Counted from the first letter of the stretch, positions 42,007 through 51,765 are shown. The stretch: 64,000 nt of DNA from Spirochaetales bacterium (GCA_016930675.1 JAFGGG010000044.1:1-64000), one strand, 5' to 3'. A program made the numbers and translations. The notes: generated by a model not told the origin, from the letters alone.

Positions 42007-42387
42007 TTATTCAACCTTAACCACCCCCGGTACCAAAAAATTGAGGGTCGGCAGGCTCGTCACCTGCCAGGTGATATCTCTGTTATAAAGAATGCGGATT
42101 GTATATTTCTCAGCATCAGACAATTCAGTCAGTTTCATAATCCATTTGGCCACTGCTTTAATTCCGCTTGAATTGAGGAAGTTAAGCTCTTTAAAATCCG
42201 CTTTAACCTCTTTAATTTTCTGGGCAATCATTCCTTCATGCAGCTGGTTAAAAAAAGGATCTAAGAATACTCCCGGATCCTCCATATCAATATCACCCTT
42301 AAACCTCACGCAAATATTTGAATTCTCATCAAAAACCTCTACTTCCATCCGGTCTTCGTGTATTTTCTCGATATTTAATCTATTCAT
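42007..42387 (-). CDS. STAS-like anti-sigma factor antagonist
   Basis: 126 residues. ICVRFKGDIDMEDPGVFLDPFFNQLHEG and KADFKELNFLNSSGIKAVAKWIMKL match the STAS fold; the Ser-Ser of LNSSGIKA is the usual phospho-acceptor, so it is likely phosphorylated by the HATPase kinase just upstream and reset by the SpoIIE phosphatase just downstream. Five bases before the phosphatase gene. AGGAG site before ATG 42387. Confidence 0.88.
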   Translation of the reverse strand: MNRLNIEKIHEDRMEVEVFDENSNICVRFKGDIDMEDPGVFLDPFFNQLHEGMIAQKIKEVKADFKELNFLNSSGIKAVAKWIMKLTELSDAEKYTIRILYNRDITWQVTSLPTLNFLVPGVVKVE

Positions 42388-42427
42388 CTTCTACTCCTTA
42401 CACCCATAATAATGAAAAATCTGTAAG

Positions 42428-42907
42428 TTATCCGATCGCAATTGAAACCTGTACCTCCCTGTTATGGACATCGACCTTTAAATCACCGCCGGTTTCATAC
42501 CGAATACGTGCCAATCCCAAATGGCTTTTCCCGTCGCTGCGCAATGCCGCTTCCTTCATCTGGGTTACATAAACCTGTAAAGCATCGCCTTCGGAGATTT
42601 TTTTATAGATTGTTAACAAGGTATCTATTGACTCTTGATCTGCCGTGTTAACCACCAGTATTTGTATTTGTTCCGTGGCGGGAGATACTTTGATCACAAT
42701 ATGAGTATCGTCTTTTGATGCATATTTAACCGCATTTTCCAACAACTCACTTGCCGCCATGGCAATTTTATCAGCTTTACTTTGATCGACAATACTAATA
42801 GCCAGGAAATTCTGAATAAATCCGCGTACACAGGCAATATATTTCCAGCGCGGTCCGAATTTCAATTCAATATAGCCGTCTCTTACGGAAGTATTGTTTA
42901 CACTCAT
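42428..42907 (-). CDS. HATPase_c anti-sigma/serine kinase (RsbW-like)
   Basis: 159 residues. KADKIAMAASELLENAVKYASKDDTHIVIKV is the N box (ExxxNxxKY), DGKSHLGLARIRYETGGDLKVD the G2 region. The short stand-alone GHKL domain fits the RsbW/SpoIIAB group. With the STAS and SpoIIE genes it completes a partner-switch triad in gene order kinase-antagonist-phosphatase. The partner sigma factor or other target is not in the window. Confidence 0.88.
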   Translation of the reverse strand: MSVNNTSVRDGYIELKFGPRWKYIACVRGFIQNFLAISIVDQSKADKIAMAASELLENAVKYASKDDTHIVIKVSPATEQIQILVVNTADQESIDTLLTIYKKISEGDALQVYVTQMKEAALRSDGKSHLGLARIRYETGGDLKVDVHNREVQVSIAIG

Positions 42908-42982
42908 TGTTTCCTCCTACTTCCAAACTATAATGACTTCTTCTTAATTTTCAAGTCTTTTATTCTTGAGGCTCCGAGCTGA

Positions 42983-43969
42983 CTATGCCCATTGAATGAG
43001 GTTTCCGCCGTATGTTAGTCCGCCACCGAAACCTACGGTAAGAACGAGATCTCCTGTTTTGAGCATTTTTTTCTCATGCATTTCGTTTAGCGCGATTGGA
43101 ATTGACGCGGCGGATGTATTAGCGTATTCATCTATATTCAGATAAAATTTATCCAAAGGCAGTTTGGCCCGTTTACAGGCGGCCTGAATAATTCTTATAT
43201 TAGCCTGATGGGGTATAATATAGGCTAAATCATCCATGGTGAGACCATTAACGTTTAATAATTTTTTTATTGTGGCTATTATGACCCTGATCGCAAAGTG
43301 ATATACTTCCTGCCCGGCCATTTTTGTCATGAGATCACTTTCTTTATGCTTTCCTTCTATAAACGGAGTACGGGTGCCGCCGACCGGCCTTTTTAACAGA
43401 TCGGCGCCTTGTCCTTCAGCCTGCAGGACCGAATTTATTATTCCATTGCTCTTGGCATTCCCCGTGGTTATAACAGCGGCACCGGCACCGTCGCCAAACA
43501 GCACACAGGTATTTCTGTCGGACCAATCTACTGTCCGACTCAGTAGTTCAGCGCCGATTACCAGAATATTTTTGCCTGCTCCCGTTAAAACAAAGTTCTT
43601 AGCTATCTCCAATCCGTAAATGAAGCCCGTACAGGCAGCTGAAATATCCAGACAGCCGGCATGATGAGCTTTCAATTTGTCCTGTACAATGCACGCGGTG
43701 GACGGGAAACCCACATAATCGGGAGTACATGTGGCAACGAGTATGAGATCAATATCCGCGGACGTCAAGTCCGCCCGCTTAAGGGCCACGTCAGCGGCTT
43801 TATAAGCCAGATCGGAGGTTGCTTCGTCCTCAGCCGCTATATGTCTGTTTTTTATTCCTGTATGAGACAAAATCCATTCATCCGATGTATCTACCATTTT
43901 GGCTACATCATCATTCGACATGCGTTTTTTTGGTACGTAAGCTCCTACTGAACGGATTATTGCATTCAT
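42983..43969 (-). CDS. fabH: 3-oxoacyl-ACP synthase III (FabH)
   Basis: 328 residues, thiolase fold. Cys-His-Asn triad: DISAACTGFIYGLEIAKN (Cys near 112), YIIPHQANIRIIQAACKR (His), IDEYANTSAASIPIAL (Asn). Initiates fatty acid synthesis by condensing acetyl-CoA with malonyl-ACP; FabH paralogues also start polyketide or acyl-quinolone chains. It is oddly placed inside a signalling operon between HEAT-repeat and kinase genes rather than in a fab cluster, so a specialised acyl product is possible. Confidence 0.95.
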   Translation of the reverse strand: MNAIIRSVGAYVPKKRMSNDDVAKMVDTSDEWILSHTGIKNRHIAAEDEATSDLAYKAADVALKRADLTSADIDLILVATCTPDYVGFPSTACIVQDKLKAHHAGCLDISAACTGFIYGLEIAKNFVLTGAGKNILVIGAELLSRTVDWSDRNTCVLFGDGAGAAVITTGNAKSNGIINSVLQAEGQGADLLKRPVGGTRTPFIEGKHKESDLMTKMAGQEVYHFAIRVIIATIKKLLNVNGLTMDDLAYIIPHQANIRIIQAACKRAKLPLDKFYLNIDEYANTSAASIPIALNEMHEKKMLKTGDLVLTVGFGGGLTYGGNLIQWA

Positions 43970-44057
43970 AATTATCTCCTATTTTCCAAGAATTATTTTA
44001 TTTTTTAGATATTGCTTGGAATATAATTTATTACTCCCGCCCGGTCAAGGTACTTGC

Positions 44058-46634
44058 TCATACTTTAATTTTAAGTTTCTCCAAGGCCCAAACAGTATAT
44101 CTGCGAACCTTCTTATCAGGATCCTGCCTTAACTCCTTTAAAATCAGCTTACCCTCTTCGCTGTTTAATCTCTCAAGCGCCTTGACGACAGCCACACGAA
44201 CCTCTTCATGCGGATCACGGGCCGCAAATACAAGTCCGCGGTACGCTTTATGAGTACCAATTAATGATAGAATATCCGCTGCGTGCTGTCGTATATTCGG
44301 ATTCCTGTCTTTTAATTTGCGTATCGTACTTTCAATCAAACCCGTGTTTTCCAACAGCTCGGCTATATAGGGTTTTAACGAATGTGTACTCTGCTTAAGC
44401 AACTCCAGCATGGGCTCTTCCACCGCCTGCCCGCTTTGCTCAATAACGGCTATTACACCTTGTCTCTGTTTCGGGCTGCCGTTTCTAAAACCTTCTATTA
44501 AATGCATAAGCTCTTCTGTTTGTTTTTTAGCTGAGAGCGCCTGAATTATCTGTTTGGTATAATCATCACATTTATCAAGCAGCGACAGGAGCACATCAAT
44601 TGCTTTTAACGCCCCGGAACAAGCGAGTCCTTTAATAGCGGCCAGCTTTACATCAGCTGCTTCATCAGCATCAAGAACAATATTTTTAAGCCGGTCTAAA
44701 TTCGCATTGGATCCTGCTTTACCGAATGCTTCAGCGGCCTGCTCACGTACCCGTTTTACGGGATCGCGCAATATTTCAAAGGCCGCATTGAGTGCTTTAA
44801 GATCATCAAATTCAACCAAAGCCCAGACACTGGCAATACGAACATCGGGATCCATATCCGTCAAAGAATCTCTTACCAACTGCTGCAACTCCTTATGCCC
44901 GATCTGCGGAAGGATTGTGACAAGCGCGGCCCGCAGCCGGTTATCGTTAGTATTAAAAAGTTTTTTTATTTTGGCCGCAACCAGCTCCCTGGGATACTGG
45001 GAGAAAACCGCGGAGTAGGTTCTGGCTTCTGCCAAAGGCAGCTGCGGCAGATGCTCCAGTACAATCTCCAGACAATAATGCAAATTAAGCTCACCCAAAA
45101 GCTTCAAAGCCTCTATGCGAATGATATGTTGATATCTCCCCTGTTTCGCTCTGATTATTTCAAGACATCTGGAAAGCACTTTGGGCACGGGCATTTTTTT
45201 CAGGGCCATACGCAGCTGTTCTTTGGGTTCAAAAAACGGCTGCAGAAAATAGGCAAAAAGAATATCATACAGAATAAATCCCGCCCGCGCCGGTACCATC
45301 TGCAATAGAATAGACATCACCTGTTTTTGCATCCGGCGCTTTTCCAATTCATATTTATAGAAAAACAGGGCTTCTTCGGTTCCGCGTTCGGCAACACAAC
45401 GAACTGTTGCGCGGTAAAGCTGTTCCATTTCCTTACCGCCGTCATAGATCGCAAATACTTTTCTGGTCAAAATACTGATGAAGTCCACGTCACCTGTTTC
45501 GACAAGAATGGAAGAAGCGATCGTCAAGCTGGCTCTGTTTTGGGTATTGGCAATACAAGCTAAGAACGAAGTAACATTTACCTCACTCGCCTTCTTTAAG
45601 AGACTGAAATTACGTTCAAAAATCTGCATATCACTGAAATCAACCTCTAAAAAAAGTTTGTTTAATATTCCGCACTTTTCCAGATACTGCGCGGCAGCAA
45701 ATCGCAGCTCAAGGTTGGAATGATCAAGAAAGGTAAGTGCAAAGTTTTGCTCCTGCTTGTTATCGGGCCTCAATAATTCTAAAATATGAAAAGCCTGCTC
45801 GGCAGAGAAATTTCTCGGTTCAAGATGATATAGATCACGGTATTCCTTCTGTATCCTATCCCAAGCCCGGGCACGTACCTGGTAGACCGGATCATCACAA
45901 ACGGTTTGAAACAATACATTATAAAATTTTTCTTTTTCTTGGGGTTTGAAATGAGTTATTACAATCTCTCGAATTAAAGGCTGCGGATCTGTCAGGGAAT
46001 CCCATAAAGCCCGTAAAACCCGTATACTTTTTTCATGCAGCAGCATGTTGATCGCAAAATAGCGCACGTTCCATTCAACATCACCGGTTAATTCCCTCAG
46101 TTCATCCACCTTGTCATTACACAATGCCAGCCCTGCCTTGCCGTCAAATCTTTCCCCCCGGCAGGAGTGCGCTATATTACCAAGCTTCAGCCCACCACCT
46201 GTACTTTTTTCCAGCCATTTCTTAAAATAGATAAAAAGATATCTTTTTTTTAGACAAACAAAAAAACAGCTGAAAAGACCTTTATCAGGCGCAAATTCCA
46301 ATACGCGCAGCAGATGCTTCCTGGTTTTCTTCTTTAAAAGCTGCCCGATCCAAAGGGTGTCCATACCTATCAATCGGATCAGCTTCAATCCCAAAATTCG
46401 GGCCTGCTGCTCAATAATGCTGGATCTGCGCAATAATGCGCCGGCCCCGTACTTATTAAGAAGCACTGTCTTAGTCAGATCCGGATCTTTATTAAAGGAT
46501 TTCAGTATTTTTTTAATTCTCTTAAACGCTATAACCCGCCACAAGCAAAAAATTATGATAAAAAAAACGGATCCCCCGCCTAAAAAAAGCAGAAGCGGCG
46601 GCAGCGAGCGGATAAACTCAAAAATTTCATTCAT
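44058..46634 (-). CDS. large HEAT-repeat protein with N-terminal membrane anchor
   Basis: 858 residues from ATG 46634 (IFEFIRSLPPLLLFLGGGSVFFIIIFCLWRVIAF, one helix). Repeats fill most of the rest: EWNVRYFAINMLLHEKSIRVLRALWDSLTDPQPLIREIVITHF, and a clean PBS-lyase-type block from 660: DMDPDVRIASVWALVEFDDLKALNAAF, DPVKRVREQAAEAFGKAGSNANL, DADEAADVKLAAIKGLACSGALKAI, DRNPNIRQHAADILSLIGTHKAY, DPHEEVRVAVVKALERL, DPDKKVRRYTVWALEKL. A scaffold or docking protein in the cytoplasm. Overlaps the GAF gene by 8 bases. Confidence 0.9.
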   Translation of the reverse strand: MNEIFEFIRSLPPLLLFLGGGSVFFIIIFCLWRVIAFKRIKKILKSFNKDPDLTKTVLLNKYGAGALLRRSSIIEQQARILGLKLIRLIGMDTLWIGQLLKKKTRKHLLRVLEFAPDKGLFSCFFVCLKKRYLFIYFKKWLEKSTGGGLKLGNIAHSCRGERFDGKAGLALCNDKVDELRELTGDVEWNVRYFAINMLLHEKSIRVLRALWDSLTDPQPLIREIVITHFKPQEKEKFYNVLFQTVCDDPVYQVRARAWDRIQKEYRDLYHLEPRNFSAEQAFHILELLRPDNKQEQNFALTFLDHSNLELRFAAAQYLEKCGILNKLFLEVDFSDMQIFERNFSLLKKASEVNVTSFLACIANTQNRASLTIASSILVETGDVDFISILTRKVFAIYDGGKEMEQLYRATVRCVAERGTEEALFFYKYELEKRRMQKQVMSILLQMVPARAGFILYDILFAYFLQPFFEPKEQLRMALKKMPVPKVLSRCLEIIRAKQGRYQHIIRIEALKLLGELNLHYCLEIVLEHLPQLPLAEARTYSAVFSQYPRELVAAKIKKLFNTNDNRLRAALVTILPQIGHKELQQLVRDSLTDMDPDVRIASVWALVEFDDLKALNAAFEILRDPVKRVREQAAEAFGKAGSNANLDRLKNIVLDADEAADVKLAAIKGLACSGALKAIDVLLSLLDKCDDYTKQIIQALSAKKQTEELMHLIEGFRNGSPKQRQGVIAVIEQSGQAVEEPMLELLKQSTHSLKPYIAELLENTGLIESTIRKLKDRNPNIRQHAADILSLIGTHKAYRGLVFAARDPHEEVRVAVVKALERLNSEEGKLILKELRQDPDKKVRRYTVWALEKLKIKV

Positions 46635-47154
46635 AGCGTATCCCTTTGTTTTTGATTTTTTTACGCTGCAGCCAATAATTGAACATCCCACCTGCCAGCG
46701 TACAGAGTTTGTTAAGAAACTCAAATTGTTCTTGAGTGTAGTGGTTGGCATGCAGTGAATTGAGAATAAAAACGCCAAACTGTTGTGATTCTAACCCGAT
46801 ATTCAGGGCAATTCCGCTTTGCATCTCCTGACAAAGCAGGAGCTCGGAAAAACAAGCGGTACCGGCTCTTGAAAGAATTACCGCTTCTTTACTCTCGTTT
46901 AGGAAAACCACAAGCTCGCTATCCGAAGGTATGCTTTTAACTGCCATGCAATTCCCTCTGCTGTAATGCAAGACAAGCTCATTTTGATTTGGGATTACCG
47001 GATTATAAAGATATAAACACGCCAAATCGGATAAACTGATATCAAAGCTGTTATCCACAAAAAGAGTTATGAAATTTTCATGATACATATTTTGAAGCAG
47101 CAGACTACCGATGCGAACCAGCTCATCCCGGGCCGTAACAATTTTGTTATACAT
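46627..47154 (-). CDS. GAF-like domain protein
   Basis: 175 residues from ATG 47154 (AAAGGGAA upstream). The fold reads NFITLFVDNSFDISLSDLACLYLYNP, ELVLHYSRGNCMAVKSIPSDSELVVFLNES, FSELLLCQEMQSGIALNIGLESQQFGVFILNS, then HYTQEQFEFLNKLCTLAGGMFNY, the last helix being typical of GAF domains. No GGDEF, kinase or phosphatase is attached; it may be the small-molecule sensor of the partner-switch operon which it starts. Promoter-like TTGATC-N16-TAATAA lies 40 bases upstream. Confidence 0.75.
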   Translation of the reverse strand: MYNKIVTARDELVRIGSLLLQNMYHENFITLFVDNSFDISLSDLACLYLYNPVIPNQNELVLHYSRGNCMAVKSIPSDSELVVFLNESKEAVILSRAGTACFSELLLCQEMQSGIALNIGLESQQFGVFILNSLHANHYTQEQFEFLNKLCTLAGGMFNYWLQRKKIKNKGIRYE

Positions 47155-47218
47155 AGAATTTCCCTTTATATATATGCTGATTATTAACCGTAAAAATGAA
47201 ATGATCAAGAAAAAAAAT

Positions 47219-47259
47219 TAAAAAAAAGCCCGGATTCTAATGAAACGTTAATCCGGGCT
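47219..47259 (-). terminator. intrinsic terminator of the sugar ABC operon
   Basis: Ten-base perfect stem AGCCCGGATT/AATCCGGGCT (47227-47236 with 47250-47259) and an eight-T tail on the minus strand. It lies about 100 bases after the ATPase stop and just before the signalling operon promoter. Confidence 0.9.
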
Positions 47260-47361
47260 ATAACATAATAAAGGAGGCTATCATCCCCCTCTAACAGAGT
47301 GGGAAGGCTCCATATAAAATATATCCCCAAATCCTGTAAAAATCTATGTGTAAATGCATTG

Positions 47362-48480
47362 TTATCTGCCTATGCGGTTTTGTGTTTCAGGATCAAATAA
47401 CAGTGCTTTTGACATATCAATCATCAGCTTCATAGATTCTCCCGGTAGTTTAGCGGCGTGCGGACTTACCCGGCAGGTGACCTTGCCTCCGTTTATATTC
47501 ACAAAGACCAGTGTATCTGGACCGGTGGGTTCAAGCACCTCCACAGCACATTCAATCTCATGAATCTGGGGATTACCTTCCTGTTCATGAAATCCTGTGG
47601 CAATCCGCTCCGGTCGAATGCCTAGAATTACATCACCGTCAATCCATTTTTCCAGACTCTTGTCCGCTTTTCCCACGGGCAATAAAAAAGAGTCCCCTTT
47701 TCTATTTTCTAAAACTACCGAAAGCTCTTTAGCTTTCTTAACCAGTTTGCACTTGATAAAGTTCATCGAAGGAGAACCGATAAAGCCTGCTACAAATATG
47801 TTGGAGGGATTATCGTAAAGCTGCTGCGGCGTATCAAACTGATGAATAATCCCGTCTTTCATAACAGCGATCCGGTCGGCCAGGGTCATGGCTTCAATCT
47901 GGTCATGAGTAACATACACAATAGTTGTCTTTATCCGCTGATGCAGCTCCTTTATTTCCGTGCGCATCTCCACCCGCAGCTTGGCGTCCAGATTGCTGAG
48001 CGGCTCATCAAACAGAAAGATAACGGGATCTCTGGCAAGCGCTCTTCCCATGGCTACCCGCTGACGCTGACCGCCAGAAAGCTGTGACGGTTTGCGATCA
48101 AGAAGCTCGCTGATCTGCAGCATAGCGGCGACCCTTTTCACGGTTTTTTCGATCTGGTCCTTGTGAATACCTCTTGTTTCAAGGCCGAAGGCCAGGTTCT
48201 TCCTCACATTCATACTCGGGTAAAGCGCGTAAGACTGAAACACCATGGCTATATCACGGTCTTTGGGCTTTACGTTATTGACTACGCGATCCCCGATTTT
48301 AATTTCACCGCTGGTAATTGTTTCCAATCCCGCGATCAAATTCAATAAGGTGGATTTTCCACACCCCGACGGCCCCACAAGCACCAGGAATTCACCGGCT
48401 TCCACCGCAAGGGATACTCCTTTTAAGACCTCATTGGTGCCGAACCATTTTCTGATTTCACTAATCGTTAAAGATGCCAT
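47362..48480 (-). CDS. ugpC: sugar ABC transporter ATPase (MalK/UgpC family)
   Basis: 372 residues. Walker A LVGPSGCGKSTLLNL, Q-loop AMVFQSYALYPSMNV, signature LSGGQRQRVAMGRAL, Walker B PVIFLFDEPLSNLDAKLRVEMR, His switch VYVTHDQIEAMTLADRIAVM. The C-terminal TOBE-like regulatory domain of MalK type follows (ILGIRPERI). Drives import of a carbohydrate through the two permeases upstream. Last gene of the operon before the terminator at 47219-47259. Confidence 0.95.
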   Translation of the reverse strand: MASLTISEIRKWFGTNEVLKGVSLAVEAGEFLVLVGPSGCGKSTLLNLIAGLETITSGEIKIGDRVVNNVKPKDRDIAMVFQSYALYPSMNVRKNLAFGLETRGIHKDQIEKTVKRVAAMLQISELLDRKPSQLSGGQRQRVAMGRALARDPVIFLFDEPLSNLDAKLRVEMRTEIKELHQRIKTTIVYVTHDQIEAMTLADRIAVMKDGIIHQFDTPQQLYDNPSNIFVAGFIGSPSMNFIKCKLVKKAKELSVVLENRKGDSFLLPVGKADKSLEKWIDGDVILGIRPERIATGFHEQEGNPQIHEIECAVEVLEPTGPDTLVFVNINGGKVTCRVSPHAAKLPGESMKLMIDMSKALLFDPETQNRIGR

Positions 48481-48522
48481 AACTATAATTCCTTAAACTA
48501 ATAAAAATTAAAATTCCTTTCA

Positions 48523-49413
48523 TTACCCTTTGACCGCTCCTGCGGTAAGTCCGCGTAAAAAGTATTTACCTGCGACAATATACACTATCAGGGTGGGCAG
48601 ACCCGCGATAATCGCGGCCGCCATATCCACATTATATTCTTTTACACCCGTACTGGTATTTACCAGATTATTAAGCGCTACCGTAATGGGCTGACTATCG
48701 CTTCCCGAAAACGCCACTCCGAACAGGAAGTCGTTCCAGATTTGGGTTGTCTGCCAGATAATGGCTACCACAAAGATAGGCAGAGAAACCGGTAAAATGA
48801 TCTTCCAGAATATTTTAAAAAAACCTGCGCCGTCAATTTTAGCGGCTTTTATTATTTCATCCGGAATCGTCACATAAAAATTACGGAAAAACAGTGATGT
48901 AAACGGGAGCCCATATACGATATGGACAAAAATCAAACCGAAAATGCTTTGTCCTATCCGGAGTACACCTAATGTCTGCGACATGGGCAGCAGTATGATC
49001 TGAAACGGAATAAAGCATCCAAGCAGTAAAAAGCTAAAAATGGTCTCGCTTCCTTTAAAGCGCCATTTGGAAAACACATAACCGTTTACCGCGCCGATGA
49101 GAGTCGAGATTATCACCGCCGGAATAACCATCTGCACGGAATTCAAAAAATAGCCTTTTACTCCTTCACAGTTGATACCGGTACAGGCACTACTCCAGGC
49201 CTTGCCCCAGGCGTCCAAGGTAAACTCACGGGGAAAAGAGATTAAGTTTCCGGTGCGGATATCATTCATGGTTTTAAGCGACGTCATGGCCATGACAAAA
49301 AATGGTATCAGGAAATAAAGCGCCGCCACAATTAAGATGGAATATACAATAATTCTGCCAATGACCGCTCCGGTACTGCGTTCGCCGACCATTACTGGTT
49401 CTCTACCTCGCAT
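48523..49413 (-). CDS. sugar ABC transporter permease (MalG/GtsC type)
   Basis: 296 residues, six helices. The EAA loop is EIIKAAKIDGAGFFKIFWKIILPVSLPIF. Segments such as NDIRTGNLISFPREFTLDAWGKAWS and LLGCFIPFQIILLPMSQTLGVL fit the GtsC branch of glucose/mannose importers. ATG 49413 is supported by GAGGGG 8 bases upstream and overlaps the stop of the other permease gene by 11 bases; ATG 49392 is an alternative. Inner membrane. Confidence 0.93.
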   Translation of the reverse strand: MRGREPVMVGERSTGAVIGRIIVYSILIVAALYFLIPFFVMAMTSLKTMNDIRTGNLISFPREFTLDAWGKAWSSACTGINCEGVKGYFLNSVQMVIPAVIISTLIGAVNGYVFSKWRFKGSETIFSFLLLGCFIPFQIILLPMSQTLGVLRIGQSIFGLIFVHIVYGLPFTSLFFRNFYVTIPDEIIKAAKIDGAGFFKIFWKIILPVSLPIFVVAIIWQTTQIWNDFLFGVAFSGSDSQPITVALNNLVNTSTGVKEYNVDMAAAIIAGLPTLIVYIVAGKYFLRGLTAGAVKG

Positions 49414-50329
49414 TGCGTGTACCCCTCAGCTCAGAATATAGATAGGGAATAATAATGGCCATAACCGCTAAAAACATGATCACGGCACTGGCAGCTCCAA
49501 ACGCCAGACTGCCGCGGTTAAAAGCAAAAGCATACATAAAGGTCGCCGGCATGTCTGTAGAAAATCCGGGGCCGCCTCTGGTTAAGACCATTACCAGGTC
49601 AAAGCTTTTAATGGAAATATGTAATAAAATTATCACCGCGCTTAAAAAAACCGGACGCAGACTGGGAATTACAATCCGCAAGTAGATTCGCGGCAGACTG
49701 GCCCCGTCAACCTTGGCCGCTTTGATAATCGAATCATCGATACCGCGCAGACCGGCCAGAAAGAGCGCCAGAACAAAGCCGCTGGACTGCCAGACAGCGG
49801 CAATCACTATCGTATAAATTGCCATGTTGGAATCCACCAGCCAGCGGAAGGTAAAATCACCAAAACCCAGCTGTTGAATAAGCCGTTCTATGCCCAAATC
49901 GGGATTTAAAATCCATCTCCAGGCCGCCCCGGTTACGATAAACGAAAGCGCCATGGGGTAGAGATAGATTGTTCTGAAAAAGCCCTCACCCCGGATACGC
50001 TGATCAAGGAAGATGGCCAATAACAAACCGATAATAATACAGAGCACAATAAATAAAACACTGAAAATTAACAGATTGACAACAGCCACACTCCATCGCG
50101 ATTCGGGTGGAAATAAATTAAAATTAGTGAAAAGCCTGACATATTGATGAAACCCGACCAGTTCATATTTAGGCAGAAGTCTGGAGTCGGTAAAGGAAAT
50201 ATAGGTTGTCCAACCTATGAAACCGTAGATAAAAACCGCGGCCACAGCTATTGTCGGGATGACTACCAGTTTGGGAAGAAAATTTTCAATCCGATGTAGG
50301 ATTCCCGGATTCTGTAATTTATTTCTCAT
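49403..50329 (-). CDS. sugar ABC transporter permease (MalF/GtsB type)
   Basis: About 308 residues from ATG 50329, six helices plus an N-terminal cytoplasmic stretch. EAA loop DDSIIKAAKVDGASLPRIYLRIVIPSLRPVFLSA. LYPMALSFIVTGAAWRWILNPDLGIERLIQQLGF is characteristic of the GtsB branch (glucose/mannose importer). A longer start at 50368 is possible, but the first residues do not resemble the family. Coupled to the next permease gene. Confidence 0.93.
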   Translation of the reverse strand: MRNKLQNPGILHRIENFLPKLVVIPTIAVAAVFIYGFIGWTTYISFTDSRLLPKYELVGFHQYVRLFTNFNLFPPESRWSVAVVNLLIFSVLFIVLCIIIGLLLAIFLDQRIRGEGFFRTIYLYPMALSFIVTGAAWRWILNPDLGIERLIQQLGFGDFTFRWLVDSNMAIYTIVIAAVWQSSGFVLALFLAGLRGIDDSIIKAAKVDGASLPRIYLRIVIPSLRPVFLSAVIILLHISIKSFDLVMVLTRGGPGFSTDMPATFMYAFAFNRGSLAFGAASAVIMFLAVMAIIIPYLYSELRGTRNAR

Positions 50330-50448
50330 AGGTATCTGCATTCCTTTACTCCAATTGTGGTTTAGCACAATTCCTCATTAGTATAATTCTAATCAAGCCG
50401 TTACAATTATGCTAATGAATATTCACTCCTGTTCTCAATTTTTATGAA

Positions 50449-50483
50449 GATGGATACCGGCTTTTATAAGGTCGGTATCCATC
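50449..50483 (-). promoter_or_regulatory. hairpin between binding-protein and permease genes
   Basis: Eleven-base perfect stem GATGGATACCG/CGGTATCCATC with a 13-base loop, without a following T-run. Such intercistronic hairpins usually protect the upstream message from 3' decay and raise binding-protein yield over permeases. Confidence 0.6.
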
Positions 50484-50511
50484 ACAAAATCAAACTTATC
50501 TCACAATTACA

Positions 50512-51765
50512 TTACTTAGCTGCTTTTACAGCATCGGCCAGCTGAGCAGCTGCGTCTTCAGCCGACAAATCAGAATTGTAAAAATTGGTTACCACATCCA
50601 TGATCGCGCCTCTGATAGCGGGCATAACCGCCATTTCATGCGCCATACTCGGAATCAAACCGCCTGTTTTGGACGTTTCACTAAAATCTTTCATAGCCAG
50701 ACGAGCAGGTGCGTCGAACGGACCCTCAGGCATGCCCATGCGTACAGGAATGGAGCCTTTATTGATATTAAAGACCTCCTGGAATTTGGGCTGGAGAATC
50801 AGACGGGCCATGGCTTTTTGAGCTGCTTCGTTCTTTGCCTGAACCTTGAACATAATAAAACTGTCGATATTGAATATAAACTGTTTGCTTGTTCCCGGAG
50901 CAACCGCCGCCACATAATCAGTATTAGGAACCTTGCCTGCAGCGGTAAACTCGCCTTTGGCCCAGTCGCCCATAAACTGCATGCCAGCTTCGCCTTTGAT
51001 GACCATGGCTGTTGCCAGGTTCCAGTCTCTCCCCGGTGCACCCGGATCGGTATACTGCTTGATCATCTTAAAGGTTTTTAAAACTTCGACCATAGTCGGG
51101 CTGTTCAGTGCCGCGGGATCCGCATCTACCAAAGCTTTTTTGTAGAAATCTGTACCGCCCACACCGGCCACGATTATTTCAAATACAGTGGCTTCCTGCC
51201 AGGGTTGTCCACCCCAGGCCACGGGAATCATGCCTGCCGCCTGTATTTTCTTGCATGCATCTTCAAACTCTGCCCATGTAGTGGGAATTTTTGCTCCGGC
51301 TTTTTTGAAGACTTCGGGATTACACCACATCCAGTTTATTCTGTGCACGTTAACCGGAACAGCTACCCAATGACCCTGATACTTCATAATATCGGCCACA
51401 ACTTTAGGGACAAGCTCATCCCATTTTTCCGCTTGAGCCACATCATCTAGATTAGTTAAAACCCCTTCATCTCCCCACAGTTGGATCTGCGGACCTTTAA
51501 CCTGAGCTGCTGCCGGGGGATTACCCGCTACTGCTCTTGATTTAAGAACTGTCATAGCCTGATCACCGCCGCCGCCGGCAACTGCGAAATCTTTCCATGT
51601 ATGCCCTTCTTCTTCCAACATTTCCTTGAGTACTGCAACAGCTGCAGCCTCTCCACCGGAAGTCCACCAGTGAAGCACTTCTACTTCACCCGGACCGCCG
51701 GCGCCCTCACAGAAGAAAAACATGCACGCCACGAGGACTATTAAAGCGCCTTTTAAAAACTTCAT
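50512..51765 (-). CDS. carbohydrate ABC transporter substrate-binding protein (glucose/mannose type)
   Basis: 417 residues. Signal/lipobox LIVLVACMFFFCEGAGG, probably a lipoprotein. VEVLHWWTSGGEAAAVAVLKEML, DFAVAGGGGDQAMTVLKSRAVAGNPPAAAQVKGPQIQLW, PVNVHRINWMWCNPEVFKKAGAKIPTTW, GGQPWQEATVFE and DWNLATAMVIKGEAGMQFMGDWAKGEF are very close to the GtsA/glucose-binding branch, including the conserved Trp pair and NVHR. Captures hexose in the periplasm. First gene of the gts-like operon; AAGGAGG site before ATG 51765. Confidence 0.93.
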   Translation of the reverse strand: MKFLKGALIVLVACMFFFCEGAGGPGEVEVLHWWTSGGEAAAVAVLKEMLEEEGHTWKDFAVAGGGGDQAMTVLKSRAVAGNPPAAAQVKGPQIQLWGDEGVLTNLDDVAQAEKWDELVPKVVADIMKYQGHWVAVPVNVHRINWMWCNPEVFKKAGAKIPTTWAEFEDACKKIQAAGMIPVAWGGQPWQEATVFEIIVAGVGGTDFYKKALVDADPAALNSPTMVEVLKTFKMIKQYTDPGAPGRDWNLATAMVIKGEAGMQFMGDWAKGEFTAAGKVPNTDYVAAVAPGTSKQFIFNIDSFIMFKVQAKNEAAQKAMARLILQPKFQEVFNINKGSIPVRMGMPEGPFDAPARLAMKDFSETSKTGGLIPSMAHEMAVMPAIRGAIMDVVTNFYNSDLSAEDAAAQLADAVKAAK

